Source of the DNA: Pseudorasbora parva
Lineage: Eukaryota > Chordata > Actinopteri > Cypriniformes > Gobionidae
DNA: 64,000 nt
Assembly: GCF_024679245.1 (NCBI RefSeq)
Contig: NC_090172.1
Coordinates: 3,779,446-3,843,445 of the forward strand
Direction: 5' to 3'
The notes under the pieces were generated by a model that was not told where the DNA came from, ran no database searches, and saw only the letters and a list, made by a program, of their open reading frames with translations. This document shows positions 47,770 through 58,533 of this stretch, piece by piece. The first letter of the stretch is position 1. Every line of letters begins with the position of its first letter. The position numbers and the translations under genes are program-made.

Positions 47770-50700
47770 ATGGCAGATGAAAGTGCAGCTGCGTGTGTTG
47801 ACCAAAAGAGGGCGCCAAAGCCCACAGAAAAGGCTGTAGAGGAGAAACTACAAAGGCTGAAAGGAGAACGCAGGGGAAAGTTGGCACAAATAACCAAACA
47901 GAAGAATGATTTAGTCAAATTGAAGGAAAATGTACACAATGTTGATTTCATTAAAGATGAAGAATTGCTAAGGTTTGAAAGATGCTTAAGACAGTATGAA
48001 CGGATTAATGAAGAGTTGTGTGAGTTAATTAATGAAGATGACAAGAAAGCAGATCAAGATGCTTATGAGAACAGATATTCGGAATTTCAGCGGTTCATAG
48101 AAGATACAAACAAATGGATTGCAGATGTCCTAAAGAATGAGACAGATGATATTAAGCCACAGGATAGTGTATCCGAAGCTAACTCCGTCGTAAGCCGCAC
48201 TTCCAGTACTAATTCTGCAATGCTGAGAATTAAAGCTGAACGTGAAGCACTGTTGGCAAGAGCTGCAGCAATGAAAAAGAGAGAAGCAATAGAACAGGAA
48301 GAAATTCGTTTGAGAATTAGAAAAGAACAATTGGAGCTTGAAACTGAGCTTGCTGCTTCAGATGCTAAACTGAAGGTGTACGAAGAATTTGAAGATGCTC
48401 ATGAATCTAAACATGATTTATTAGAGCTACCTTTAGGACCCAGATTTGAACCACTGATTCGTAGACAAGAAAAACACAGTATAGACCATTATGTGCGTCG
48501 TGGAGCTGGTAAGACGTCCCTTACATACAATCCAAAGCCAGCCACTCAAGTTGGTGCTTCAGATGGAAGAAAGTCACCATCAAGGTTTGATGCTGTCAGC
48601 AGCACGCCACATCTTAGTCATCATGATCACACTGATTTTTCTTCAGATAGCCTTCACGAAGTGTTGCAGCGTCAAAACGAAGTCACTGAGATGCTCATTA
48701 AACAACAGAGTTTGTCTCAACTCCCTCAAAGAGACATATCAACGTTTACAGGAGATCCTCTGACTTACAGATCTTTCATAAGGTCATTCGAGCATGCTAT
48801 TGACAGTAAAACAGACAGTCATCAAGACCGGCTGTACTACCTCGAACAGTTCACGAGTGGAGAGCCACTTGATCTCATTCGAAGCTGTGAGCACATGAAA
48901 CCTGAAAGAGCTTATACAGAAGCCAGAGAACTGCTTGACCGTCACTATGGAGATGAAATGACCATCGCTACAGCTTATATCAAGAAGGCTATGGAATGGC
49001 CTCAGATACGGCCAGAAGACAGAAAAGGATTGAAGGCTTTCGCTTTGTTCTTGGTTGGATGTTGTAACACAGTGAATGATGTGGACTACATGGACGAAAT
49101 GAACAACCCCACCAACATGAAGTCCATTTTATCCAAACTTCCATTCAAACTGAAGGAAAAATGGAGAAATTATGCTTATGACATTCAAGAAAGAACAAGA
49201 AAAAGAGCCAGATTTCCTGATTTAGTGGAATATGTGTACAGACAAGCAAAGGTTGCCAATGACCCGCTGTTTGGAGATATCCTGGACTCCACTTCAAGTA
49301 AACAGACCAACTCAAAAAAGCAACCAAGTATTAGAAAAAGTGAGTCTAAAAGAAGCAGCTTTGCTGTGAATGTGTCTGCTACCGAAAATAATGTCAGTAA
49401 AAGCCAACCTGAGAAGAAACCTTTTGCAATAAAGTCAGCAAGTGTTTTTCAAAGTCCCTGTCTTTACTGCCAGAAGAACCATGCACTGAATGCGTGCAAC
49501 AAGATTCGAGAACAGCCTCTGAAAGAAAGAATTCAGTTCTTAAAAATGAACGGCCTTTGTTTCGGGTGTCTGACGGCAGGTCATATGTCCAAGGACTGTA
49601 AAAAAAGGGCCTCTTGCCCAGATTGTTCATTCAAGCACCCAGCTATCTTGCACGTTGTTAAGGAAGACACTTCACCAAAAAACAACAGTGCAGACGACGG
49701 GACACAAGACACGAGTGAAGTCACAAGTGCTCTCGTATCTGCAGGGTGCAGAGAAGGTGACTATACTGGGGCCGGGAACAGTGAGCGTATTCTTCCCATC
49801 GTACCTGTGCAGATAAAACACAAGAAAGACACAAAGATAATCAGGACCTATGCTTTCCTGGATCAAGGAAGTACAGCGACTTTCTGCACCGAAGAATTGG
49901 CGAAGAAGTTGAATATGCGAGGCAGAAAGACAGAGTTCCTGCTTCGTACTATAGCGCAAGAACAGAAAGTGGATAGCTATGAACTTACCGATCTGGAGGT
50001 GTGTGGCTTAGATGAGCAAGACTACATTCAGCTTCCCAATGTGTATACTCAGCCAGATATACCTGCAAAAAAGGCCAACATCCCACAGAAGGAAGATTTG
50101 GAAAAGTGGTCTTACCTAAGTCGAGTCCATCTCCCAAAACTTGAAGCAGAAGTTGGTCTGCTCATCGGTGTCAACGCGTACAAAGCCATGGAGCCATGGG
50201 AGATCATTAATAGCCGGAACGACGGACCATATGCTGTGAAGACCGCTCTTGGCTGGGTCATCAATGGGCCAATCAGCAGAGGCCAAGAGAAGGAATCAGA
50301 TGGTGGCAAAAAACAAAGTTTCCTTGTCAACCGTATTTCTGTAATAAGCATTGAAGATATGCTGATGAAGCACTACAATGCAGATTTTCCAGAAAGAAGA
50401 TGTGAGGACAGACGAGAACAGTCACAACATGATAAACAGTTCATGCATATGGTGACTACATCAGCCCAGCTTGTGGATGGTCACTTCCGCATCAAGTTGC
50501 CTTTGAAGGATGACAAGTTGAAGATGCCATGCAACCGTGGTATTGCTGAACAGAGGCTTAACTCTTTGAAGAAGAAGTTAAGTGGGAATACAGACTTCTT
50601 TCAAGAGTACAAGGCTTTTATGGACAACATACTGGAAAAAGGCTATGCAGTAAGGATTCCAGAAGAACAGTTGATTCGCAGTGATGGAAGAGTATGGTTC

Positions 50701-53700
50701 ATTCCACACCATGGGGTTTACCATCCAAAAAAGAGGAAACTCAGAGTCGTCTTTGACTGTGCGGCAACTTACCGAGGTGTGTCGCTAAATGATCAGTTGT
50801 TGCAAGGACCTGATCTAACTAACACCCTCATCGGAGTGATGTTGAGATTCAGACAGGAGCCTGTCGCCATGATGGCAGATATAGAGTCAATGTTTTACCA
50901 GGTGCGGATTCCAGACACGGACACAGACATGCTACGCTTTCTCTGGTGGCCAGGTGGTAATCTGAATGTGGAAGCAGAAGAGTACAGAATGTGTGTGCAT
51001 TTGTTCGGTGCAACATCATCCCCTAGTTGTGCGTCATATGCATTAAGAAGAACAGCGGAAGATGCAGCATCAAAAAGTACCCCAGAAGCCACTCAGACAG
51101 TCCTCAAGAACTTCTATGTGGACGACTGTTTGAAGTCAGTAGCCACAGAAGAGAAAGCCGTTGCTCTTGTGAGGGAGCTGATGAAGTTGTGCTCCAGTGG
51201 TGGTTTTCATTTGACCAAGTGGGTTAGCAACAGCAGAGCCCTGCTGGGCTCCATTCCTGACCATGAACGAGCTGCGGAAGTCAAAGACCTCGATTTGGAA
51301 CATGATGAGTTACCAGTGGAACGGGCATTAGGCATGCAGTGGTGCACAAGTTCTGACAGCTTCAGGTTCAAAATAAATCTACCGGACAAGCCATGTACAA
51401 GACGGGGCATTTTATCTGTAGTCAGTTCGGTGTATGACCCAATGGGTTTTTTGGCACCACTCCTACTACCTATCAAGCTAATTTTAAGAGATCTCTGCCA
51501 AGAGAAGAAAGGTTGGGATGAAGAGATTGATGAAAAATCATGCCGGACATGGAAGAAGTGGCTGACGGACTTAGACAAACTTTCAGAACTCAGTCTTGAC
51601 AGATGTTTCAAACCCTCTGCATTTGGGCCCACGAACGCTGCTCAAATTCACAATTTCTCAGACGCTAGCCAAGATGGATATGGTGTTGTGTCGTATCTCT
51701 TGCTGACAAATGACCGAGGTGAGAAACATGTATCATTCTTGATGGGAAAGTCCAGAGTCGCTCCACTCAAACAGATCACAATCCCAAGAATGGAGTTGAC
51801 AGCAGCAATGGTTGCAGTCAAGATCGATCGGATGTTGAAAGAAGAACTTGAAGTTCCTCTGATAGAGTCGGTCTTCTGGACGGATAGTACAACGGTACTA
51901 AAGTACATTGAAAACGATGCCCTTCGCTTCAAGACATTTGTAGCCAACCGAGTCTCTTTTATTAGAGAAGCAACTGCATCTTCTCAGTGGAAGTATGTCA
52001 ACACCTCACAAAACCCAGCCGATCAGGCTTCAAGAGGTTTGAAGATCCAGAGCTTCATGGAAAGTAAAAGCTGGTTTCAGGGGCCTAGTTTTCTGCGAAA
52101 GGAAGTTGAATGGCCTGAACAACCTGAGCAATGTCCTTACCTTACTGAAGATGATGTTGAAGTGAAGACATCTGTTGCAGTGTCATGCACAAACTTGAAC
52201 GAGTGCATAGATCCACTGAACCAGCTTGTTGAGTATTACTCCAGTTGGCATAAGCTGAAAAAGGCGACAGCCTGGATTTTGCACATCAGAAGGACGTTGC
52301 GGTACCTGAGCGAGAAGAGAAAAGAGTTTGAGCAGAACATACAGCAGAATGAGAACGATCCAGAAAAATGCAGATCTATAGTTGAACAGCAAATGGTGAT
52401 GTGCAAAAAGAACATAGAAAAAAGAATACTTACCATGGAAGATCTATCCAGAGCTGAAATTGAACTGGTTAAATACAGTCAGAGACAAGCTTACATGGAG
52501 GAGATAAAAGCTTTGCAGCCAGCAGGCTCCCATGTGAAAAAGAACAGCTCTATCTTCAAACTGGATCCACACTTGCAAGATGATGTGTTGAGAGTAGGAG
52601 GACGTTTGAACAGATCGGCGATGCCTGAGGAGGCCAAGCATCCTGCCATTCTGCATAAAGAGCACAGAATAGCTCACCTCATTCTTCACCACATCCATCA
52701 AGATTGTGGACATGGAGGTAGGAACCACATCTTAGCCATATTGCGACAATGGTATTGGATACCAAGAGCCAATGTAGCAGCAAGAAAAGTGATTTCAGAG
52801 TGCAACCTCTGCAGAAGACTGCATGCAAAGGCAGGAGAGCAGAAAATGGCAGATCTGCCACAAGACCGTTTGCTCCCTGACAAACCACCCTTCACCAACA
52901 CGGGTGTAGATTATTTTGGACCTTTCGAGGTCAGAAGAGGACGTGCAAAGGTTAAGCGTTATGGAGTGCTCTTCACATGTTTAACTGTCAGGGCAGTGCA
53001 TATCGAAGTAGCCCATTCTCTCGATACCGATTCATGTATTAATGCCATAAGACGCTTTCAAGCCAGGAGAGGTCAAGTGTCAATAATTCGTTCCGACAAT
53101 GGCACAAACTTTGTCGGCGCTGAACGAGAGCTGCGTGAGGCATTGGCAGAGCTGGATCAGTCTCGTATCAATGAAGTCATGATGAGAAAGGGTGTGCAAT
53201 GGATTTTTAACCCGCCTGCTGCATCTCACTACGGCGGTATCTGGGAGCGTCAAATCCGCACCGTGAGAAAAGTGCTGACCTCTGTTGTGAAGCAACAACT
53301 CTTAGAAGATGAAGGACTACACACTCTCTTGTGTGAAGTTGAGAGCATCATAAATGGGAGACCTTTAACTACAAACACAGATCACCCCAATGACCTCGAG
53401 CCACTAACGCCGAATCATCTGCTCGTATTGAAAACACAGCCTAGTTTTCCCCCTGGTGTATTTGCTAAGGATGATATCTATGCCCGCCGGCGCTGGAGAC
53501 AAATACAATATATGGCGGATCTGTTCTGGCGAAGGTGGACTCACGAATACCTACCGCTTCTGCAAGAGCGGCAAAAATGGCTCGGCTTAAAGAGAAGTTT
53601 CAAGGTTGGGGATGTTGTCCTTGTCGCAGATTCGTTCCTGCCAAGAAACTCCTGGATGTTAGGCAGAATCATAAGGGTGATGCCCGACTCCAAAGGCGTT

Positions 53701-53784
53701 GTTCGAAGTGCTGAAGTCCGGACGAAGACCAGCATCATTCAAAGACCTATAACTAAACTTTGTTTGTTGCAGGGAGAAGACTGA
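47770..53784 (+). CDS. BEL/Pao retrotransposon Gag-Pol polyprotein, uninterrupted
   Basis: A single 2004-residue frame. In order: charged coiled-coil N-terminus (about residues 20-200); Gag-like domain starting near 318 (STFTGDPLTYRSFIRSFEHA); zinc knuckles near 564 and 596 (CLYCQKNHALNAC; CFGCLTAGHMSKDC); aspartic protease near 698 (FLDQGSTATFC); reverse transcriptase with motif A near 1036 (MADIESMFYQVRI) and YVDD near 1116; RNase H near 1297 (FSDASQDGYG) and WTDSTTVLKYI; integrase HHCC zinc region from about 1632 (HHIHQDCGHGG, CNLCRR); DDE core near 1715-1825 (GVDYFGPF, RSDNGTNFVGAERELR, HYGGIWERQIRTV); and a C-terminal domain with VGDVVLVAD. Every catalytic motif is present, so it may be functional. 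There is no envelope gene. The ATG at 47770 (gacatggca) is the first in frame. Confidence 0.97.
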   Translation: MADESAAACVDQKRAPKPTEKAVEEKLQRLKGERRGKLAQITKQKNDLVKLKENVHNVDFIKDEELLRFERCLRQYERINEELCELINEDDKKADQDAYENRYSEFQRFIEDTNKWIADVLKNETDDIKPQDSVSEANSVVSRTSSTNSAMLRIKAEREALLARAAAMKKREAIEQEEIRLRIRKEQLELETELAASDAKLKVYEEFEDAHESKHDLLELPLGPRFEPLIRRQEKHSIDHYVRRGAGKTSLTYNPKPATQVGASDGRKSPSRFDAVSSTPHLSHHDHTDFSSDSLHEVLQRQNEVTEMLIKQQSLSQLPQRDISTFTGDPLTYRSFIRSFEHAIDSKTDSHQDRLYYLEQFTSGEPLDLIRSCEHMKPERAYTEARELLDRHYGDEMTIATAYIKKAMEWPQIRPEDRKGLKAFALFLVGCCNTVNDVDYMDEMNNPTNMKSILSKLPFKLKEKWRNYAYDIQERTRKRARFPDLVEYVYRQAKVANDPLFGDILDSTSSKQTNSKKQPSIRKSESKRSSFAVNVSATENNVSKSQPEKKPFAIKSASVFQSPCLYCQKNHALNACNKIREQPLKERIQFLKMNGLCFGCLTAGHMSKDCKKRASCPDCSFKHPAILHVVKEDTSPKNNSADDGTQDTSEVTSALVSAGCREGDYTGAGNSERILPIVPVQIKHKKDTKIIRTYAFLDQGSTATFCTEELAKKLNMRGRKTEFLLRTIAQEQKVDSYELTDLEVCGLDEQDYIQLPNVYTQPDIPAKKANIPQKEDLEKWSYLSRVHLPKLEAEVGLLIGVNAYKAMEPWEIINSRNDGPYAVKTALGWVINGPISRGQEKESDGGKKQSFLVNRISVISIEDMLMKHYNADFPERRCEDRREQSQHDKQFMHMVTTSAQLVDGHFRIKLPLKDDKLKMPCNRGIAEQRLNSLKKKLSGNTDFFQEYKAFMDNILEKGYAVRIPEEQLIRSDGRVWFIPHHGVYHPKKRKLRVVFDCAATYRGVSLNDQLLQGPDLTNTLIGVMLRFRQEPVAMMADIESMFYQVRIPDTDTDMLRFLWWPGGNLNVEAEEYRMCVHLFGATSSPSCASYALRRTAEDAASKSTPEATQTVLKNFYVDDCLKSVATEEKAVALVRELMKLCSSGGFHLTKWVSNSRALLGSIPDHERAAEVKDLDLEHDELPVERALGMQWCTSSDSFRFKINLPDKPCTRRGILSVVSSVYDPMGFLAPLLLPIKLILRDLCQEKKGWDEEIDEKSCRTWKKWLTDLDKLSELSLDRCFKPSAFGPTNAAQIHNFSDASQDGYGVVSYLLLTNDRGEKHVSFLMGKSRVAPLKQITIPRMELTAAMVAVKIDRMLKEELEVPLIESVFWTDSTTVLKYIENDALRFKTFVANRVSFIREATASSQWKYVNTSQNPADQASRGLKIQSFMESKSWFQGPSFLRKEVEWPEQPEQCPYLTEDDVEVKTSVAVSCTNLNECIDPLNQLVEYYSSWHKLKKATAWILHIRRTLRYLSEKRKEFEQNIQQNENDPEKCRSIVEQQMVMCKKNIEKRILTMEDLSRAEIELVKYSQRQAYMEEIKALQPAGSHVKKNSSIFKLDPHLQDDVLRVGGRLNRSAMPEEAKHPAILHKEHRIAHLILHHIHQDCGHGGRNHILAILRQWYWIPRANVAARKVISECNLCRRLHAKAGEQKMADLPQDRLLPDKPPFTNTGVDYFGPFEVRRGRAKVKRYGVLFTCLTVRAVHIEVAHSLDTDSCINAIRRFQARRGQVSIIRSDNGTNFVGAERELREALAELDQSRINEVMMRKGVQWIFNPPAASHYGGIWERQIRTVRKVLTSVVKQQLLEDEGLHTLLCEVESIINGRPLTTNTDHPNDLEPLTPNHLLVLKTQPSFPPGVFAKDDIYARRRWRQIQYMADLFWRRWTHEYLPLLQERQKWLGLKRSFKVGDVVLVADSFLPRNSWMLGRIIRVMPDSKGVVRSAEVRTKTSIIQRPITKLCLLQGED

Positions 53785-53973
53785 AGATAGAAAAGAAAGA
53801 ATCGATTAGAATAGAAGTATTTAGTTGTTAATACTTTCAAGTAAATGTTTACCTTTTTTAAGTACTTTCCTGTGAAGAGAAGATTAAAAGGAGTTGAGAA
53901 AGTGTTAAACGTAAGAGTGTAAATGACTTCAGTTTAAGTTTAAGTTGATAATTGATATGTTAAGGCCTAGTCA

Positions 53974-53989
53974 ATTAGGGACCGGGATA
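53974..53989 (+). promoter_or_regulatory. Probable polypurine tract of the BEL element
   Basis: 'attagggaccgggata' lies directly before the right LTR, where plus-strand DNA synthesis is primed in LTR elements. It is only moderately purine-rich, so the exact primer is inferred from position. Confidence 0.5.
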
Positions 53990-54388
53990 TGTTGAAGCCA
54001 TTTTCTATGGAAGCAATAATGTTTTAAGTTCATTTAGTAATACCCGAGAAAACCTGTGTTGCAAAGAAATTGTAATGTAAACAGTTAACCAGTGATCTAG
54101 TATAATGTAATTTGATTGGCTGTTAGATTTAGCATGAAAGAAATAGAACCCCGCGAATTAGTCAGAAGCATTGGACTTTGGAGCAACACAGTCTTTTGAC
54201 CTACACGGAACGGCACAGTTAATTTGTAAGAAAAGTATATCCTAAGTTTTGTTTTTATGTTTTGCGATTCATAATTAAACAGTCAAATGAAGAACCTTGG
54301 ATTCAAGACTTTTATTCACTGACGTTTTGTGTTGAGTACAAAAGAACTTTAAAGTCCTAAGCTAGTGAGTAAGCTTGTTGCACTCACA
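53990..54388 (+). repeat. BEL/Pao 3' LTR, 399 bp
   Basis: The same length as the left LTR with no difference that I could find by direct comparison. It is followed at once by the target duplication gtaat. Insertion must be recent. Confidence 0.96.
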
Positions 54389-54481
54389 GTAATAAAAACT
54401 TTTAATTATGTAAGGTCTTTATACAAAAATTATATTGCATTTCTGCCAATAGATCCTCATAAACATAAATCTCATAAAGCT

Positions 54482-54651
54482 TTTCTGTAGCTCAATGAGT
54501 AGAGCATGGCGCTAGCAACGCCTAGGTCATGGGTTCGATTCCCAGGGAAAGCAAGAATAGACAAATATGTTAAATGTGTACCTTGAATGCAATGTAAGTC
54601 GCTTTGGATAAAAGCGTCTGCCAAATGCATAAATGTAAATGTAAATACTAC
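54482..54651 (+). mobile_element. tRNA-derived SINE with HE/L2-type tail
   Basis: The head 'tctgtagctcaatgagtaga' (A box) and 'gggttcgattcccaggg' (B box) are tRNA-like. The tail 'gtcgctttggataaaagcgt' followed by 'ctgccaaatg' and taaatgtaaatgt repeats is the conserved 3' end shared by fish HE1-type SINEs. It is not a functional tRNA gene, since the tRNA part is fused to the tail and the stem pairing is poor. Confidence 0.88.
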
Positions 54652-54713
54652 ACACTGTACCTTTAAGCATGAATTAATGCATATTAGTGCACCCGTATTA
54701 TAAAGTGTTACAG

Positions 54714-56280
54714 ATATTTTTTTCTACATAATATTTTCTTTTTTACAACGTTTTATTGTGGGAAAAGTGCCATTGTCGAATTAAATATTATTCATATTGC
54801 ACTTCTGCAAACATCTTTGTTTGTTTTTTTTGTACGTTATTAAAAGTTTTTGTAAATGAATGATGTGAAGATTTTTTTTTAATAAGAAACTTTTATCTTA
54901 TTTAAAAGAAAAGGTTGTAAGTGGAACACATTATGTTCAAATTGTAGTGCAGATGAAGAAAAACATCTGTAGTCTCATGGCTAGAAAGCAAACACAGTCT
55001 AAAATGATCTCATCTGAGTCAGACTAGACATGTAAGTACAAACTACAGCATTTCATCTCAGTTCAGAGCCATTCCTTTAAAGGTCATTTTTCTTAGCGAA
55101 CGGTCTGTGTTGTGGCTGTTCCTCTGACGTGAACCGATGTGAACTTTATCAAGTCTTGAGCAGTCAGTATGTTATATGATTAATGACCGTGATTCTCATA
55201 TGAATTGGAATTAATCACGTCTGCGTTTCCCAAAAAGCATCATAACCCTAAGTTGACCGTAGTAATTAATTTCACGTCAATGTTGCTTTTCATATGCTCA
55301 GTTTATTAAAACCTCTTGGATCTACTGGATTTGATGGACGACTGTAAGTATGGTAATCATAAATCCTGCATGTGATCCCATTCCCTGTTCATGAAACAAA
55401 GAGTTCAGTGTGAGCACAAAGCTTTGATTCTTCATCATTAAAAGCCTGCAGAGTTTGTGCATCTGTGCATCTCATGCCCTTCAGTCTTCAATAGAAACAT
55501 TGATCTGCAGAGGGAAGAGAAACAGCGCCTCCCCATGGAGAACAATACAACATCAAGCACTTCCGGATTCAAGTTTAAAGGGGAAAGTGCACAAAAGTCT
55601 CAAAGCCAACGATATATTGCACGGGGCAAAATGATCCATTTTTGCTTTTATGCCAAAATTCATTAGTAAATACGTTGCAGAGAAAGGAATAATAATTAGA
55701 GCCATAACCAGTCCGCAGAAGTGTGAATGTGTGCCGGGGAGACAAACTGAATGGGGCAGTTTGCACCTCTAAAAAATAAAGGCGATACTCTGAATAAAAG
55801 CTCAGAAGACATGGCAATAAACATCAGTTGATATTTTAGAGATATCTCAAAATAAAATCACGACACGATCTTGTAAAACATTTAATAAAATTCAGAGTTT
55901 TAGACTTATCATCTTCAGATTTGAAATATAACATGGTCAGACGTGTGGCTTTAGCTGTAGTGCATTTCTAGATTGCTTAAAGGCCAATTTCAATTTTATT
56001 TTCATTAAGATATTTCATACAAATAAATTCCTAACAACTTCACAAAACTTTGAAGCTTATTATAACTATTTTTGATTATAAAAAATATTATAATTTTGAC
56101 TTTACAGTAAACTGCCAAGTGTCTCCTTTCAAATGAGACCATAATTATGCTTTTAGTGCAAAGGATTCACAAACTGTATCTGTTTTAGTCTGAGTATGCA
56201 TTTCTTTCATACTTTTTCAAAAAAAAATTTGAATGGATTTTTTTCAAAAGTGGGGATGCAGCCTAACAGGATAAATAAAG
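54714..56280. other. Intergenic stretch, no gene seen
   Basis: AT-rich; around 55620-55670 a short piece ('gcttttatgccaaaattcat') resembles the inside of the GACCCTGGACCAC family. No exon supported. Confidence 0.4.
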
Positions 56281-56551
56281 ATCAGATTCACTGAAGATAT
56301 TTCGTAAATTTCCTACCATAAATATATAAAAGATATATTAGTAGTAGTAATATATGCATTGCTTAAGACTTCATTTGGACAACTTTAAAGGAGATTTTCT
56401 CAATTTAAATTTTTGTTGCACCCTCAGATTCCAGATTCTCAAATAATTATATATCAGACAAATATTACCATCATTGGAAAGCTTATTTATTCAAGATTAT
56501 GCATAAATATTGACAATATACCCTTATGATTGGTTTTGTGGTCCAGGGTCA
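56281..56551. mobile_element. Right end of a second GACCCTGGACCAC-family element
   Basis: Matches the right part of the element at 42237-44364: 'tgcattgctt', 'cttcatttggacaactttaa', 'aggagatt' and the terminal 'ttttgtggtccagggtcac'. Confidence 0.75.
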
Positions 56552-57100
56552 CATAAGGTAAAAGTTAGTATTTAAAAGAAAATATGAGCAATGTTGATGT
56601 AATTAATCAATCATTTAATCATCTATTAATCATTGTAAGTTGCAATCGCTGTCCAGTGTGTTTTTTTGTGTCATTAAAACTGATACATGATGTTATCTAA
56701 CACATACAGTATATTATATTACACCTGTATATTACTGCACATTGAGACTCTGAAACAAGCCTTTTCTGTGAAGCTGCTTGAAAGCACATATTGTGGCAGA
56801 GCTATACAAATAAACCTGAACTGATCTGATCCATCCAGGGGTGGGGAGCAAAACTGAGTGTTGGCAGATGATTGGAAATATCTAGAAATGCATTTTCATG
56901 CAAAATGGCTACAAACATGAATTGTCATGTAAAACTAGTGTTATTTTCGGTACACACATGGCCCCTCGCACGTTTTCTCTAGAATAGTAAGTTTCAGCAA
57001 GCACTTGTTCCATTACCTACAGTACGTTTCAAGCATATAACCCTTAAGAAAGATCAAATATGATGGCTATATAGCTTAAAATTAGCACTTAAGAATACAT
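56552..57100. other. Stretch downstream of enosf1, nothing firm
   Basis: AT-rich sequence beyond the enosf1 polyadenylation signal. No feature recognised. Confidence 0.4.
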
Positions 57101-57106
57101 TTTATT
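57101..57106 (-). terminator. enosf1: enosf1 polyadenylation signal AATAAA
   Basis: Minus-strand AATAAA (in 'gggaataaaatgt') 112 bases downstream of the enosf1 stop codon, a usual distance for a short 3' UTR. Confidence 0.75.
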
Positions 57107-57217
57107 CCCAATTCGTTGGCCAATCAAGACAATCCGGCAGGGTTTCCATTACGCTCTGAAGGTATGAGTGTGATGATTAGTCCAGCAGTCAGTGTGATGT
57201 CCAGTATGTGCTGATGT

Positions 57218-57319
57218 TTACGGTTTCTCCTGCTTCTCGATGGCTCTCCAGACCTCTCCTTCAGGGAACTGATGCTTCTGTACGGATTCCTCCAGCATTT
57301 CACAGGAGAATCCAGAGTC
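57218..57319 (-). CDS. enosf1: enosf1 last coding exon and stop
   Basis: 102 bp, 33 codons plus TAA, after the acceptor 'catcttcag' on the minus strand. It encodes DSGFSCEMLEESVQKHQFPE then GEVWRAIEKQEKP. This parallels the human C-terminus (GYSTEMKEESVKKHQYPDGEVW by recollection). ENOSF1 is a mitochondrial enolase-superfamily enzyme, related to bacterial L-fuconate dehydratase, which removes water from L-fuconate and similar acid sugars. Phase 0 entry agrees with the preceding exon. Confidence 0.92.
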   Translation of the reverse strand, partial: DSGFSCEMLEESVQKHQFPEGEVWRAIEKQEKP

Positions 57320-57508
57320 CTGAAGATGGACAAACACTCACTGTACACTCATGTCCATATCACACACTTTATTTTATACATGTTTGTCCAAATGGAGCTA
57401 TTTATTGTATCCATTAGGTTACACTTTATTTTAAGATGCCCTTGTTAGAGTGCAATCGTAGCAGTGAGTAATATTAATTAACAACATGTACTTACTATAA
57501 AGTTAGGC

Positions 57509-57965
57509 TTAAAGGGTTAGTTCACCCAAGCATGATAATTTGATTCGAACGGTTATGAATCAGTGAATAAATTCATGATTCGGATCGTGTGTCAAACTGC
57601 TGAAATCAAGTGACTTTGGCGATCCGAATCATGAATCGATTCACTGATTCATAACCGTTCGGTCAAATCGGTCAATCACTATATAAGTCGTTATTTAGTT
57701 TTTTGTGCACAAAAACTATTCTGGTCTCTTCATAAATGATTGTAGAGCCGCTGTAGTGAGATGGGCTTTGTAACGACGTCTTTAGTGCCTTTATGGGTCT
57801 TGAGAGAGGAAATGACATTGGTGTCAATGAAGGCCTTTCTGAGCCATCGGATTTCAACACTAATATCTTCATCTGTGTCTGAAGATGAACGGAGGCCTGA
57901 CGGGTGTCCAACCACATGAGGAAGTATTGACTGAATTTTCATTTTTGGGTGAACTAACCCTTTAA
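57509..57965. mobile_element. 457-bp hairpin TTAA element in an enosf1 intron
   Basis: It runs from TTAAAGGGTTAGTTCACC to GGTGAACTAACCCTTTAA with mirrored 'gaacggttatgaatcagtga' inside. Same family group as 32777-33388. Confidence 0.88.
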
Positions 57966-58360
57966 GAGTAGATTTTCTGCTTTCACTTTATTTTACACTA
58001 CGTCCACTTACAGTATACTTCTGTATGTGTACTTATCTAAGAAAGTACTGGGTAATGTAAGGTTACTAAACAAGGTTAGGTTTAGGGGTCGGTTTAGATA
58101 TAGTATAATATTTAAGTACTGAGTGATATTTAGGAACTACATGTACTGACTATAGGATTAGGGTCTGGCTGAGGGTTAGTTGTATGTAATTATGCATAAT
58201 TTACTGATATTACTACTACAGTAAGTACATGTAATATGTAACAAGGACACTAAAAAGTGTCAATTATTTATCTAGCATTATGATTTTAAAGACAATTAAA
58301 AATATATTTGTATTACATGATGAAGATAATGATTTATTACATTTAATTTTACATTATTAT
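57966..58360. other. enosf1 intron stretch, nothing firm
   Basis: Contains tandem-like 'gtactga' and 'ggtttaggggtcggttta' phrases common in cyprinid repeats, with no defined ends. Confidence 0.4.
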
Positions 58361-58533
58361 TAGGGCCGGGACTCGATTAAAAAAATTAATCTAATTAATT
58401 AGAGGCTTTGTAATTAATTAATCGAAATTAATCGCATTTTAATTGCATATAAATATTTGACCTGAGAACAATGAGAAGTAATTTTTCACATGTATTTTTA
58501 GTATACCATTGAATAATGACTGAAAACATAAGC

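Larger units (their letters stand above)
46604..54666. mobile_element. TTAA element (TTAAAGGTGCAGTGTGTA) split by BEL and SINE
   Basis: It begins TTAAAGGTGCAGTGTGTA and ends 'acacactgtaccttt' plus AA. The sequence to the left of the BEL element ('ctaaggtaat') continues on its right ('gtaataaaaac') after removing the 5-bp duplication. A SINE sits near the right end. The element itself is non-coding. Confidence 0.75.
45970..54713. mobile_element. Outermost palindromic element of a four-level nest
   Basis: The left outer arm ('ggatgcactaatatactg') has a mirrored partner after the nested elements ('catattagtgcacccgtatt' at about 54681). The left portion itself is largely palindromic: 'ttatgattgaggcacatgac' faces 'aatgtgcctcaatcataaca'. 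The outer limits are approximate. It contains the TTAA element at 46604-54666. Confidence 0.45.

Noticed and set aside
47637..53738. Several minus-strand frames of 60-140 codons opposite the BEL polyprotein
   Set aside because: Shadows of the 2004-residue plus-strand frame, which carries every expected domain.
54482..54560. Possible tRNA gene
   Set aside because: A and B boxes are present, but the sequence runs on into a conserved SINE tail and the stems do not pair well.
55457..55666. 69-codon frame downstream of the BEL element
   Set aside because: No family motif, no splice context, and it overlaps repeat-like sequence.
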